From CAIWHR01 sp963788185 (lineage in GTDB: Bacteria > Pseudomonadota > Gammaproteobacteria > Burkholderiales > Casimicrobiaceae), in assembly GCA_963788185.1 (NCBI GenBank), contig CAWBGE010000024.1:248001-312000 (forward strand): DNA of 64,000 nt, in the 5' to 3' direction. The position numbers and the translations under genes were made by a program. The notes beneath the pieces were generated by a model, which worked only from the letters and a program-made list of their open reading frames with translations, ran no database searches and was not told the origin of the DNA. Shown here piece after piece: positions 9,055 to 17,762 of this stretch. Position 1 is the first letter of the stretch, and each line of letters begins with the position of its first letter.

Positions 9055-9618
9055 ATGTCCGTGCCCGAGACCAGCCCTCTGCCGGCGGAGGTCGAGCCGC
9101 CAGCAGAGGAGCCGATCACTCCGCGCGGCGACCTCACGGACGCCGCGTGCTGGATCGCGCTCGGCATCGCCATTCTGGTCGGCTCGATCACGATGGACCG
9201 GCTGGAACAGCAGCACATCAATCCCTATACCGCGCCCGGCCTGCTGCCGGGACTGCTGGGGATCATGATGATCCTGCTCGGCGGCATCCTGGCGGTCCGC
9301 AGCCTGCGGCGCGGCGCGTTGCACCTCGCACCGCCGCCGCCCAGTGCCGACGACCGCGAGCGCTGGCGTCGGATCTGGGTGGTCCTCGCGCTTTGCCTTG
9401 GCTACGGCGTCGTGCTGGTCGGCCACGGCTTGCCGTTCTGGCTGGCGTCGACGATCTACGTCACCGCCTCGATCCTGATCATCCGGCGGATGAGCCGCGA
9501 TCCGGTGCAGCGGCGCCAGACGCCCAGGGCCTGGGCCAAGGCGCTGACGATCGGGCTCAGCGCGTCCGTCATCACCCACCTCGTGTTCCAGGAGTTCTTC
9601 CTGGTGCGCCTGCCCTGA
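9055..9618 (+). CDS. tctB: Tripartite tricarboxylate transporter small permease TctB
   Basis: A 187-residue small membrane subunit of a TTT transporter with about four hydrophobic segments: ACWIALGIAILVGSITM, GLLPGLLGIMMILLGGILAV, WVVLALCLGYGVVLV and LTIGLSASVITHLVF. Sequence conservation in TctB is low, so the call rests on size, topology and its place between TctC and TctA. It starts 17 bases after the substrate-binding protein gene. Confidence 0.85.
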   Translation: MSVPETSPLPAEVEPPAEEPITPRGDLTDAACWIALGIAILVGSITMDRLEQQHINPYTAPGLLPGLLGIMMILLGGILAVRSLRRGALHLAPPPPSADDRERWRRIWVVLALCLGYGVVLVGHGLPFWLASTIYVTASILIIRRMSRDPVQRRQTPRAWAKALTIGLSASVITHLVFQEFFLVRLP

Positions 9619-9639
9619 ACCCACGGTCGAGCCTTCACG

Positions 9640-11172
9640 ATGCAAGGACTCTCCGAGCTGGGGCACGCCTACCTCAGCTTCCTCAACCCGATGACGCTGG
9701 CCTATGGCCTAGGTGGCGCCTTCGTCGGCATCATCATGGGCATCCTGCCCGGCTTGTCGGCGACGCTCGCCATCGCGCTGCTGACGACGCTGACGATAAA
9801 GCTCGAGGCTAATGACGCCATCCTGGTGCTGATCTGCTCGTACGTCGGCGCACTTTACGGGGGCTCGCGCACGGCAATCCTGCTCAACATCCCCGGCACC
9901 GCGGCCAACGCCGCCTCCTGTGCCGACGGCTACGCGCTGGCGAAGAAGGGTCAGGCGGGCCGGGCGATCGGCATCGCGACCTCGGGCGCTTTCGTCAGCA
10001 CGCTGTTCGGCGTGCTGTGCCTCGCGACGTTCACGCCGGTGCTGGCCGAGGTCGCGCTGTCCTTCGGCGCCTTCGAGTTCTTCTGGCTGGCGCTGTTCGG
10101 TGTCACGATGTCGGGCAGCATCGTCGGCAACGACCCGCTCAAGGGCTGGCTGATGGGCATGTTCGGTCTCTTCCTGGCGCAAGTCGGCCAGGAGGGCATC
10201 TACGCCCACGACCGCTTCACGTTCGGCTGGGACGAACTCGCCGGCGGCTTTGCGTTGATCCCGGCGCTGGTCGGCGCCTTCGGCCTGGCCGAGGTGCTGA
10301 CAACGCTGGCCGACCCGATCGAGCGCAAGATCATGGACCTCAAGGACTCGGTGCTGCCGCGCTGGCGCGAAATCGTCCAGTACTGGCGTACCGTGCTGCG
10401 CTCGGGCGTGATCGGCGTGTTCACCGGTCTCTTGCCGGGCGTCGGCGAGGACGCCGGCTCGTGGATGTCCTATGCGGCGGCCAAGGCGGTGAGCAAGGAA
10501 AAGGAGCAGTTCGGCAAGGGCTCGATCGACGGCCTGATGGCCGCCGAGACTGGCGACATGGCGTCGATCCCCGGCCACATCATTCCCTGCCTGGCACTGG
10601 GCATTCCGGGCTCGGCGCCGTCTGCAGTGCTGATGGCCGCAATGATCATCCACGGCGTCCAGCCCGGACCGATGCTGATGATCACGCACCCGACGTTCAT
10701 CTACGAAGTGGTGGCGATGACGACGCTGGCGTCGATCACGATCCTGCTGTTCGGGCTGTTCGGCGTGCGGCCGCTGCTGCACGTGCTGAAGGTGCCGCGT
10801 GCGATCCTGATGCCGATCGTTTTCCTGCTGTGCGTCGTCGGCGCGTTTGCCACCGCGTCGCGCCTGTTCGACATCTACGCGATGTTGGCGATCGGCACCG
10901 CGGCGTTCTTCCTGCGCCGCCGCGGCTACGAGATGGCGCCGCTGGTGCTGGGCCTGGTGCTGGGCCACCTGCTCGACAAGAGCCTGCGCCGTGGCCTGGT
11001 GCTGTCCGACGGCAGCCTGCTGCCGTTCTTCACGCGGCCGATCAGCATGGCATTTGCCGCGGTGACGCTGCTCACGATTCTGCTCTACGTGCCACCGTTC
11101 AAGGCCGGAGTCGACCGGACGCGCCGCGCGCTGGTGCGGGGCGTGAAGTCGCTGCTGCCGCGTCGCGGGTAA
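9640..11172 (+). CDS. tctA: Tripartite tricarboxylate transporter large permease TctA
   Basis: A 510-residue permease with about 11-12 membrane segments and the family signatures MGILPGLSATLAIALL, YGGSRTAILLNIPGTAANAA, GLLPGVGEDAGSWMSYA and LALGIPGSAPSAVLMAAM. It forms the ion-coupled channel of the tctCBA system. Order C-B-A and tight spacing (21 bases after tctB, 7 bases before the isomerase gene) indicate one operon. Confidence 0.95.
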   Translation: MQGLSELGHAYLSFLNPMTLAYGLGGAFVGIIMGILPGLSATLAIALLTTLTIKLEANDAILVLICSYVGALYGGSRTAILLNIPGTAANAASCADGYALAKKGQAGRAIGIATSGAFVSTLFGVLCLATFTPVLAEVALSFGAFEFFWLALFGVTMSGSIVGNDPLKGWLMGMFGLFLAQVGQEGIYAHDRFTFGWDELAGGFALIPALVGAFGLAEVLTTLADPIERKIMDLKDSVLPRWREIVQYWRTVLRSGVIGVFTGLLPGVGEDAGSWMSYAAAKAVSKEKEQFGKGSIDGLMAAETGDMASIPGHIIPCLALGIPGSAPSAVLMAAMIIHGVQPGPMLMITHPTFIYEVVAMTTLASITILLFGLFGVRPLLHVLKVPRAILMPIVFLLCVVGAFATASRLFDIYAMLAIGTAAFFLRRRGYEMAPLVLGLVLGHLLDKSLRRGLVLSDGSLLPFFTRPISMAFAAVTLLTILLYVPPFKAGVDRTRRALVRGVKSLLPRRG

Positions 11173-11179
11173 GGCCGCG

Positions 11180-12013
11180 ATGCAGATCGCACTGTGCAAC
11201 GAGGTGCTGCAGCCGCTGCCGTTCGCACAGCAATGCGCGCTGGCGGCGACGCTGGGCTACGACGGACTGGAAGTCGCGCCGTTCACGCTGGCGCCGAACC
11301 CGCTCGATGTTTCCGACGCGCAGGCGCGCGAGTTCGCGCGCATCGCGAGCGACCACGGTCTTGCCATCACCGGACTGCACTGGCTGCTGGCCGCGCCCGC
11401 CGGGCTCTCGATCGTGTGCGCGGACGCGGCGCTGCGCGACAGGACGGCCGACGCGATGTGCCGCATGGTCGAGTTGTGCTCGGCGATGGGCGGGCGCTAC
11501 CTGGTGCACGGTTCGCCGAAGCAGCGCTCGGTGCCGCCGGGCGAGTCGCGCGAGGCCGCGCTCGAGCGTGCGCGCGAATGCCTGGCCAAGGCCGCGCACG
11601 CCGCCGAACGCTCTGGCGTGACCTACTGCTTCGAGCCGCTCGCGCCTGCCGAGACCAACCTGGTCAACACCTTGACCGAAGCCGTACAACTCGTCGATGA
11701 CATCGGCTCGCCCGCGTTCAAGACCATGATCGACTGCTGCGCCGCCGGCAAGGCCGAGGCCGAACCGGTGGCCGAGCTGGTCGCGCGCTGGTGGCCCACG
11801 GGCAAGCTCGCGCATGTGCAGGTCAACGACCCGAACCATCGCGGCCCCGGCCAGGGCGAGATGGCGTTCGCGCCGATCCTTGCGGCGCTGCGTGCCGTCG
11901 GCTACGACGGCGTGCTCGCGGTCGAGCCGTTCGACTATGTTCCCGACGGCCCCGGCTGCGCCGCGCGCGCAATTGGCTACCTGCGTGGCCTGTTGGAGGC
12001 GTCGCAGGGCTGA
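11180..12013 (+). CDS. Sugar phosphate isomerase/epimerase family TIM-barrel protein
   Basis: A 277-residue xylose-isomerase-like (AP endonuclease 2 fold) protein. It starts MQIALCNEVLQPLPF and contains GYDGLEVAPF, a metal-ligand pattern around CFEPLAP, a His/Asp pair in HVQVNDPNHRGPGQGE and VAVEPF near the end. Relatives include hydroxypyruvate isomerase, IolE/IolI and keto-sugar 3-epimerases. It ends the catabolic operon; with the aldolase and epimerase it suggests sugar or sugar-acid processing, but the substrate is not evident. Confidence 0.8.
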   Translation: MQIALCNEVLQPLPFAQQCALAATLGYDGLEVAPFTLAPNPLDVSDAQAREFARIASDHGLAITGLHWLLAAPAGLSIVCADAALRDRTADAMCRMVELCSAMGGRYLVHGSPKQRSVPPGESREAALERARECLAKAAHAAERSGVTYCFEPLAPAETNLVNTLTEAVQLVDDIGSPAFKTMIDCCAAGKAEAEPVAELVARWWPTGKLAHVQVNDPNHRGPGQGEMAFAPILAALRAVGYDGVLAVEPFDYVPDGPGCAARAIGYLRGLLEASQG

Positions 12014-12114
12014 AGCGCCGCGCTTTGCGATCCGCGAGTTTGCGCCGCACGAGCGGCGGAGCCTCAGAGTATGTAAGCGGATGATACGATCGTGCCCGTG
12101 TGTTTCGGTTTGTT

Positions 12115-12178
12115 GCCGAAATCTCGTGCCCCTTGATTGGCAAGCGGAAGGTCCCGGGTTCGACACCGGGTGTCGGCA
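12115..12178 (+). pseudogene. Degenerate tRNA-like remnant
   Basis: Bases 12147-12164 repeat exactly 18 bases of tRNA-Thr (5595-5612), and the following bases can pair as a T-arm and acceptor end (TGTCGGC, then A). GCCGAAA at 12115-12121 could be the 5' acceptor strand with one mismatch. Only 64 bases separate the ends, about nine fewer than a normal tRNA; the D-arm is not recognisable and the anticodon loop is too small. No CCA is encoded. It may be a dead tRNA or an attachment-site copy. Confidence 0.5.
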
Positions 12179-12274
12179 TCGAGATCAGGATGTCAGGCTG
12201 CTCGTTGAGCGGTGATTTCCCGCCTGCCTCGGCCTGGGTAATCCGGGTGCAGTCCGCAATGACGAGGAGCGTCC

Positions 12275-13288
12275 TTGGTACAGGAGAATCTCGCATCCGA
12301 GCCGGGCCGCTTGCGGCGACTCGAACCCGTCCTGATATCGGTGGTCGTTCCGTGCTTCGACGAAGCGCCGGTGATCCGGGAAACGCACGCCCGGCTCGTG
12401 GCGACGCTGGAACGCCTCGTCGACGCCCGATTCGAGATTCTGTATGTCGACGACGGAAGCCGCGACGGCACCTTGTCGACGCTGCGCGCGATGCAGCAGT
12501 CGGATGCGCGGGTCCGGGTGATTTCGTTTTCGCGCAACTTCGGCCAGCAGATCGCCGTCACCGCCGGACTCGAGCACGCCGCCGGAGACGCGGTGGCGCT
12601 CATCGACGCCGATCTGCAGGACCCGCCGGAGGTCATCCTGAAGATGTATGAACGCTGGCGGGCCGGCGTCGATGTCGCCTACGGCGTGCGCACCGAGCGC
12701 GAAGGCGAGACGCTCCTGAAGCTGTGGACCGCGAAGGTCTTTTGCCGAACGCTGAATCGATTGTCGGACGTCGACATTCCCCTGGACGCCGGCGACTTCC
12801 GGCTGATGGACCGCCAGGTCGTCGACGCCCTGCTCGCCATGCCGGAGCGTGACCGTTTCGTTCGCGGGCTGGTCGCATGGGTGGGATTTCGGCAGGAGCC
12901 CGTGCACTACGGCCGGGCCGTGCGCTTTGCCGGGCGCACCAAGTATCCGCTCAGGAAGATGTTGCGGTTTGCGAGCGACGGGATCCTGTCTTTTTCGCTG
13001 GTGCCGCTGCGGTTCGCTGTCTACATGGGCTTTGCCGCTTCGGCGTTGGCGCTGGCGGGCATTCTCTATGCGCTGCTGCTGCGCTTGTTCACCGACACGT
13101 GGGTGACGGGCTGGACGCTGCTGTTCATCGCCGTCCTCTTCCTCGGTGGCGTGCAGCTCGTCTTCCTCGGTGTCATCGGCGAATACCTGGGGCGGGTCTA
13201 TGGCGAGGTCAAGCGGCGCCCGCTGTACCTGGTGAAGGAACGCCTCGGCTTCGCCAGCGCCGACGGCAAATCGGCCGTGCAACGCTGA
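12275..13288 (+). CDS. GT2 glycosyltransferase, polyprenyl-phosphate sugar synthase type (DPM1/GtrB/ArnC-like)
   Basis: A 337-residue inverting GT-A transferase with two C-terminal membrane helices. Signatures are VVVPCFDEAPVI, VDDGSRDGT, the metal site in IDADLQDPPE and a QxxRW-like region FVAWVGFRQEPV; the helices lie at about 245-270 and 280-305. Such enzymes move a sugar from a nucleotide donor to polyprenyl phosphate on the cytoplasmic face. The start is a TTG at 12275 with GAGGAG 6-10 bases upstream. It opens the + strand glycan-gene run. Confidence 0.88.
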   Translation: MVQENLASEPGRLRRLEPVLISVVVPCFDEAPVIRETHARLVATLERLVDARFEILYVDDGSRDGTLSTLRAMQQSDARVRVISFSRNFGQQIAVTAGLEHAAGDAVALIDADLQDPPEVILKMYERWRAGVDVAYGVRTEREGETLLKLWTAKVFCRTLNRLSDVDIPLDAGDFRLMDRQVVDALLAMPERDRFVRGLVAWVGFRQEPVHYGRAVRFAGRTKYPLRKMLRFASDGILSFSLVPLRFAVYMGFAASALALAGILYALLLRLFTDTWVTGWTLLFIAVLFLGGVQLVFLGVIGEYLGRVYGEVKRRPLYLVKERLGFASADGKSAVQR

Positions 13289-13294
13289 CGCGCC

Positions 13295-14311
13295 GTGCCC
13301 GCCATGCTCAGACGCTGGGCGAAGCCCGCAGCCGGCCTGCTCGTCACGGGGGTGTTTGTCTGGCTGCTGCTGCGCGGTGTCGACCTGGGCAAACTCCTGA
13401 CTGCGTTCGCGGCCCTTTCGCCGGCTGGCGTGCTGCTCGCGGTGGCAGTCCTGGCCTCGGCGTATGCGGTCCGTATCGTCCGCTGGTGGTTGATGCTGCG
13501 TGTCCTCGAGCCCGGTCTGCCGCTGTCGGCTTGCGCCTGGCCATTCCTCGCCGGCGTTGCCGTCAACAACACCATGCCGTTTCGGGCGGGCGATGCGCTG
13601 CGCGTCCTGGGGTTTCGCCGGCAATTGCGCTCGCCATCGATGCGGGTGCTCGGCACGCTGGTCGTCGAGCGACTCCTCGACCTCGTTGCGCTCCTTGCCT
13701 TCTTTTACTTCGGCCTGCTCGGTCTGCCAAAGGGGGCAGTTCCCGACGAACTCATCATCGTTTCCGCAGGGCTGGCGGGAGGCAGTCTGTGCGCCGTGCT
13801 GGCGCTGATCCTCCTGGGGCCGTTGCTGCCGGGAATCGTCCGCGCTGTCGCCGATCGGCCGGGTTTCGCTTCGCGCGGGTGGTCTGAGGCCGTCCATCGC
13901 CGCGGAATGGCCCTGGCGGAAGCACTGGACGTGCTCCGGGCGCCGTCCCGGCTCGCGCTGCTTCTGGTGTTGTCGGTCCTGACCTGGGCGCTCGAGGGCG
14001 CCGTGTTCGCCGTGGTCGCACTGGCCCTCGACAGCGGGGCCACGCAGCGTGGAGCATGGTTTGCCCTGGCGACGTCGACACTGGCGACGCTGCTGCCGAG
14101 TTCGCCGGGTTACGTTGGAACCTTCGACTATTTTGCGGTGCTCGGTATGACCGCCTATGGGGCCACGCGCGAGGCGGCGGTGGCCTTCGCGCTGACGATT
14201 CACGCAGTCCTGTGGGTACCCTTGACCGCGCTCGGCCTGGGCTATCTGCTGCTGCGCGGCGAGCAGTTCTGGCGGCGGCCGGTCTCCGGTTCGGTGCCGG
14301 CCAAGGAGTAG
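13295..14311 (+). CDS. Flippase-like membrane protein (LPG-synthase TM / UPF0104 family)
   Basis: A 338-residue polytopic membrane protein of the lysylphosphatidylglycerol-synthetase transmembrane-domain family, without the soluble aminoacyl-transfer domain. It has about eight hydrophobic segments and the signature GVAVNNTMPFRAGDALRV, followed by VVERLLDL and LPSSPGYVGTFDYF. Family members often sit in glycolipid or polysaccharide clusters and are proposed lipid translocases. The GTG at 13295 is 6 bases after the GT2 gene; ATG 13304 is an alternative. Moving the GT2 lipid product is inference. Confidence 0.8.
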   Translation: MPAMLRRWAKPAAGLLVTGVFVWLLLRGVDLGKLLTAFAALSPAGVLLAVAVLASAYAVRIVRWWLMLRVLEPGLPLSACAWPFLAGVAVNNTMPFRAGDALRVLGFRRQLRSPSMRVLGTLVVERLLDLVALLAFFYFGLLGLPKGAVPDELIIVSAGLAGGSLCAVLALILLGPLLPGIVRAVADRPGFASRGWSEAVHRRGMALAEALDVLRAPSRLALLLVLSVLTWALEGAVFAVVALALDSGATQRGAWFALATSTLATLLPSSPGYVGTFDYFAVLGMTAYGATREAAVAFALTIHAVLWVPLTALGLGYLLLRGEQFWRRPVSGSVPAKE

Positions 14312-14341
14312 ACCGTCATCGCCTCGACAACCCCGTCGCAC

Positions 14342-15658
14342 GTGGTGGTCATCGGGGCCGGCTTCTGCGGCCTTGCGGCGGCCTATGAGCTTGGCAAGCA
14401 CGGCATTCGCGCGACGGTGGTGGAACGCGACAGCGACATCGGCGGACTCGCAGGCAGTTTCGACGTCAATGGTGTGCGCCTCGAGAAGTTCTACCACCAT
14501 TGGTTTACGAACGACGCGCACGTGACGGATCTGATCGACGAGTTGGGCAAGCGGAGCGAGGTGCTGCTGCGACCGACCCGCACCGGCATGTACTACGCCA
14601 ACCGGTTCTTCAATCTGTCCACGCCCCTCGATCTCCTGCGGTTCTCGCCACTCGCGTGGCACGACCGCGTCCGGCTTGGTCTCCTCGCGCTGCGGGCGCG
14701 GCGGGTGACGGACTGGCAGGCCCTTGAAGATCGCACAGCGGCGGACTGGCTGCGCGAGCTGGGGGGCGAGCGGGTCTACCGCGTGGTCTGGGAACCCCTG
14801 TTGAGGGGCAAGTTCGGCGATGCCGCGGACGAGGTCTCGGCGGTCTGGTTCTGGAACAAGCTCAAGCTGCGTGGCGGCAGCCGCGGCAGGCGCGGGGCCG
14901 AGAAACTGGCCTACTACCGTGGCGGCTTCGCGGCGCTCGCCAACGCCCTGGCCGCTGCCATCCGCGCGCAGGGCGGCACGATTCGCACTGGGGCTCCGGT
15001 CTCCGGCCTGGTCGTTGATGGCGGCCGCATCGCCGCCGTCGTCGCAGGCGGGGACGCGATCGCCGCCGATGAGGTGATCGCCACACCCGCGCTGCCGATC
15101 GTTGCCGATCTCGTCGCGCCGCATGTGCCCGCGGAGTACGCCGCAAGCCTTCGGCGCATCCGGTATCTGGCCAACGTCTGCATCGTCCTGGAACTCGACC
15201 GCAGCCTCTCCGACACCTATTGGCTGAACGTCAACGATCCCGGATTCCCGTTTGTCGGCGTCATCGAGCACACGAACTTCGAGCCGTGCTCGACCTACGG
15301 TGGTCGGCATGTCGTCTATCTGTCGAAGTATCTGCCGGAGTCCGATCCGCTGTTCCGGATGCCTGACGGACGCCTGGTCGACTTCACCCTCGAGCACCTG
15401 CGGCGGATGTTTCCGGAACTGTCCCGGGAGTGGTTGCTCGACGTGCACGTCTGGCGGGCACCGCACGCGCAGCCGATCGTCACGCGCGGCTACGGCGGCC
15501 TGATTCCCGCGGGCACGACCCCGCTGCATGGCTTCCACCTCGCGTCGATGGCGCAGATCTACCCGGAAGATCGTGGCACCAACTACGCGATCGGCGCCGG
15601 GCGCAGCATTGCCGCGGTGGTCAGGCGGCAACTGGCGGCACGACTCCCTGGCCGATGA
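14342..15658 (+). CDS. FAD-dependent amine-oxidase-fold oxidoreductase (protoporphyrinogen oxidase/UGM-like)
   Basis: A 438-residue flavoprotein. The dinucleotide-binding motif VVIGAGFCGLAAAYELG begins at residue 2, then ERDSDIGGLAGSF, and a C-terminal FAD contact YAIGAGRSIAAVV. Relatives with this architecture (LEKFYHHWF, YYANRFFNLSTPLDLL) occur in polysaccharide clusters; they act on sugars or isoprenoids, but the reaction is not established. Start choice is awkward: the frame opens after the TAG at 14309, and the first usual start codon is the GTG at 14342. An ATC at 14318 would give a more typical N-terminal lead. Confidence 0.78.
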   Translation: MVVIGAGFCGLAAAYELGKHGIRATVVERDSDIGGLAGSFDVNGVRLEKFYHHWFTNDAHVTDLIDELGKRSEVLLRPTRTGMYYANRFFNLSTPLDLLRFSPLAWHDRVRLGLLALRARRVTDWQALEDRTAADWLRELGGERVYRVVWEPLLRGKFGDAADEVSAVWFWNKLKLRGGSRGRRGAEKLAYYRGGFAALANALAAAIRAQGGTIRTGAPVSGLVVDGGRIAAVVAGGDAIAADEVIATPALPIVADLVAPHVPAEYAASLRRIRYLANVCIVLELDRSLSDTYWLNVNDPGFPFVGVIEHTNFEPCSTYGGRHVVYLSKYLPESDPLFRMPDGRLVDFTLEHLRRMFPELSREWLLDVHVWRAPHAQPIVTRGYGGLIPAGTTPLHGFHLASMAQIYPEDRGTNYAIGAGRSIAAVVRRQLAARLPGR

Positions 15659-15676
15659 CGATCCGGTCGCCGCGGG

Positions 15677-16885
15677 TCACCGGCGCGCGGCGATCACCGA
15701 GCGAAACAGCGCTTCGTAGCGCTCGGCCGCGCGCAGCGGGTGGTATTCGGCGGCAAGGTCGGGACGCGAGGCCCTCGGGCCGGCGAAGCGCTGCAGGACA
15801 TCGCAGACGGCGCGCGCGAGGGCGTCCGCATCGCCGGCAGGAACAACCTCCCCCAGGCCCGTGGTCAGCACGGCGTGGCGCACGCCCGGAAGGTCGGATG
15901 CCACCACCGGAACGCCGTGCATCATCGCTTCGATCTGCACCAGCCCGAAAGACTCGGTCGAATTGATGCTGGGCACGACCAGGAGATCGATGCTCGCATA
16001 GAACGCGGCGATCCCTTCGTCGTCGAGGACATCGAGGAAGCGCCATCGGCCGGCGGCAACCAGCGCGTCGATGCGGGGGCGCAGGCGCTGGAAATAGGCG
16101 CCTTCGCCGGGGACATTGCGGTACGGTCCGGCGAAGACGATGCAGAGTTCGGGGTGCGAAGCAAGGATCCGTGGATAGGCGTCGAGCAGCACGTCGATGC
16201 CCTTTTCGGCGGAGAGCCGTGCCACCATGGCGATGAGCGGGGCCTTGCCCGACGGGAGCCGTTGCTCGCGGAATCGCCGCGTCGACGCCGCGTCGACCGG
16301 GGAAAGCGCGATCGGGGGTGCAATGATGGCGAGCTTGTCGCGAAACCGCCGCAGGTACGGCGACTGGTCGCTGTAGTCCTGCGTATTGGTGACCACGCGG
16401 TCCGCCAGCGATCCCGCGACGCGATCCATGACGTGAAGCGCGGCCTCGGCCGCGTTGTTGAGCGCCCCGCGCGGCAGGCGGATGTCGCACTGATAGGTGA
16501 CCACGATCGGCACGCGCAGCGCGCGCGCGCGCAGCGCGATCGCCGCCGCATCGAACTGCGGCAGGTGCAGATGAACGAGGTCCGCCGTTCGCAGCAGCGC
16601 CGCCGCACGGATCGTGAAGGCGGGCGAAACGAGGCCCTTGCCGAGCCGCGCGAGGACCGGGGCGCGGACGACGCGCACGCCGTCGATCGTCTCCTCCGCG
16701 GGCAGCGATCGCTCGTGCCGCATGGTGACGACGGTCACCTCGTGACCGCGACGGGCCAGCGCCCGGGCCAGTCGTTCCGCGTAGATTGTCAGGCCGCTGA
16801 TGTAGGGGCGATAGTATGTGAGCGCAGCCAATATGCGCAGCGGTCCGTTGGGCCGGGAGTTGCTCGATGAAGCCATGTCACTCAT
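15677..16885 (-). CDS. GT4-family glycosyltransferase
   Basis: A 402-residue GT-B retaining glycosyltransferase. The N-terminal acceptor domain starts RILAALTYYRPYISGLT with the usual RGHEVTVVT. The C-terminal donor domain has ARLSAEKGIDVLLDAY, VFAGPYRNV and the E-x7-E site in ESFGLVQIEAMMHGVPVV. It uses a nucleotide sugar in the cytoplasm, probably building an oligosaccharide on a lipid or protein. It converges with the FAD oxidoreductase and diverges from the FkbM gene; the ATG at 16885 overlaps that gene's start, so ATG 16876 is an alternative. Confidence 0.9.
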   Translation of the reverse strand: MSDMASSSNSRPNGPLRILAALTYYRPYISGLTIYAERLARALARRGHEVTVVTMRHERSLPAEETIDGVRVVRAPVLARLGKGLVSPAFTIRAAALLRTADLVHLHLPQFDAAAIALRARALRVPIVVTYQCDIRLPRGALNNAAEAALHVMDRVAGSLADRVVTNTQDYSDQSPYLRRFRDKLAIIAPPIALSPVDAASTRRFREQRLPSGKAPLIAMVARLSAEKGIDVLLDAYPRILASHPELCIVFAGPYRNVPGEGAYFQRLRPRIDALVAAGRWRFLDVLDDEGIAAFYASIDLLVVPSINSTESFGLVQIEAMMHGVPVVASDLPGVRHAVLTTGLGEVVPAGDADALARAVCDVLQRFAGPRASRPDLAAEYHPLRAAERYEALFRSVIAARR

Positions 16886-17762
16886 GAAAATCCTCGAACC
16901 CCGGCGAAGCCGCGCGTCGACGGCAAGCGATCCTCCCGCGAGCGCGCTCGAACACCTGCGGCGATCGGTGAAGTGGCTGCTGTTCCACGTCGTGGCCGGG
17001 AGGGACCCGCAGCGTTACATCCAGCTTCGATGCGCGGCGATGAGGCTGCTCGGCCGGCTGGGAGCTTACGAGCAGGCGCATCTGATCTACCTGCGGCGCC
17101 TGGTCGGGCCGGGGGCGCTCGTCGTGGACGTCGGGGCGCACTTCGGCATCTACACGCAGGCGCTGTGTTCGCTGGTCGGGACGGCGGGCAGGGTCCATGC
17201 CTTCGAGCCCCAGACGCGGGTGTTCGACGCGCTCCAGCGGCTGCGATCTTCGCACGACAACCTGGAACTGCACCGCGTGGCTCTGTCGAGCAGCGCGGGC
17301 GCGCACACGCTGCGCATTCCGCTGCTGATGCGCGGCGTGCCGGAACCCGCGCTCGCCACGCTGGAGCTCGTCTCCTGCCCGCATGAAACCGACGAGATCG
17401 CGACCAGAACGCTCGATTCCTACCGGGCGTCGCTGCCGGGGCTCGCGTTCGTCAAGGTCGACGTCGAGGGACACGAGATCGACTTTCTCGACGGCGCGCG
17501 CGAGGTCCTGGCGAGTTGCCGCCCCGTCGTGCAGATCGAGGACAACACAGGTGGACAGCGGCTGGCCGCGTACCTTCGGGAAGGCAGGCTGCCGGGTTAC
17601 GTGCTTTGTATCCTGATCGACGGCGAACTGTGCGAATTCGATGCCGCAACCGGGCGCGATCGCATCAACTTCTATCTGGTCCCCGGCGAAAGCGGGGCGG
17701 GCGCGGTCTACCATGCCGGGCCGCGCGCTGCGGAGTTGGCGGCAGCGTCGCGCACGCGATAG
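16875..17762 (+). CDS. FkbM-family methyltransferase
   Basis: A 295-residue SAM-dependent methyltransferase. The SAM site is VVDVGAHFGIYTQAL, then HAFEPQTRVFDAL; the FkbM hallmark is FVKVDVEGHEIDFLDGA. FkbM enzymes methylate hydroxyl groups of sugars, polyketides or glycolipids, so it may cap or decorate the glycan of this block. Starts at 16875 and 16884 are both possible and overlap the divergent GT4 start. The 3' end overlaps the convergent DUF2298 gene by 55 bases, leaving no terminator space. Confidence 0.88.
   Translation: MSLMKILEPRRSRASTASDPPASALEHLRRSVKWLLFHVVAGRDPQRYIQLRCAAMRLLGRLGAYEQAHLIYLRRLVGPGALVVDVGAHFGIYTQALCSLVGTAGRVHAFEPQTRVFDALQRLRSSHDNLELHRVALSSSAGAHTLRIPLLMRGVPEPALATLELVSCPHETDEIATRTLDSYRASLPGLAFVKVDVEGHEIDFLDGAREVLASCRPVVQIEDNTGGQRLAAYLREGRLPGYVLCILIDGELCEFDAATGRDRINFYLVPGESGAGAVYHAGPRAAELAAASRTR

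Noticed and set aside
12185..15631. An 1148-residue minus-strand open frame opposite the GT2, flippase-like and FAD oxidoreductase genes
   Set aside because: Its translation is Arg/His/Gln-rich without domain motifs, while the + strand genes have clear family signatures.
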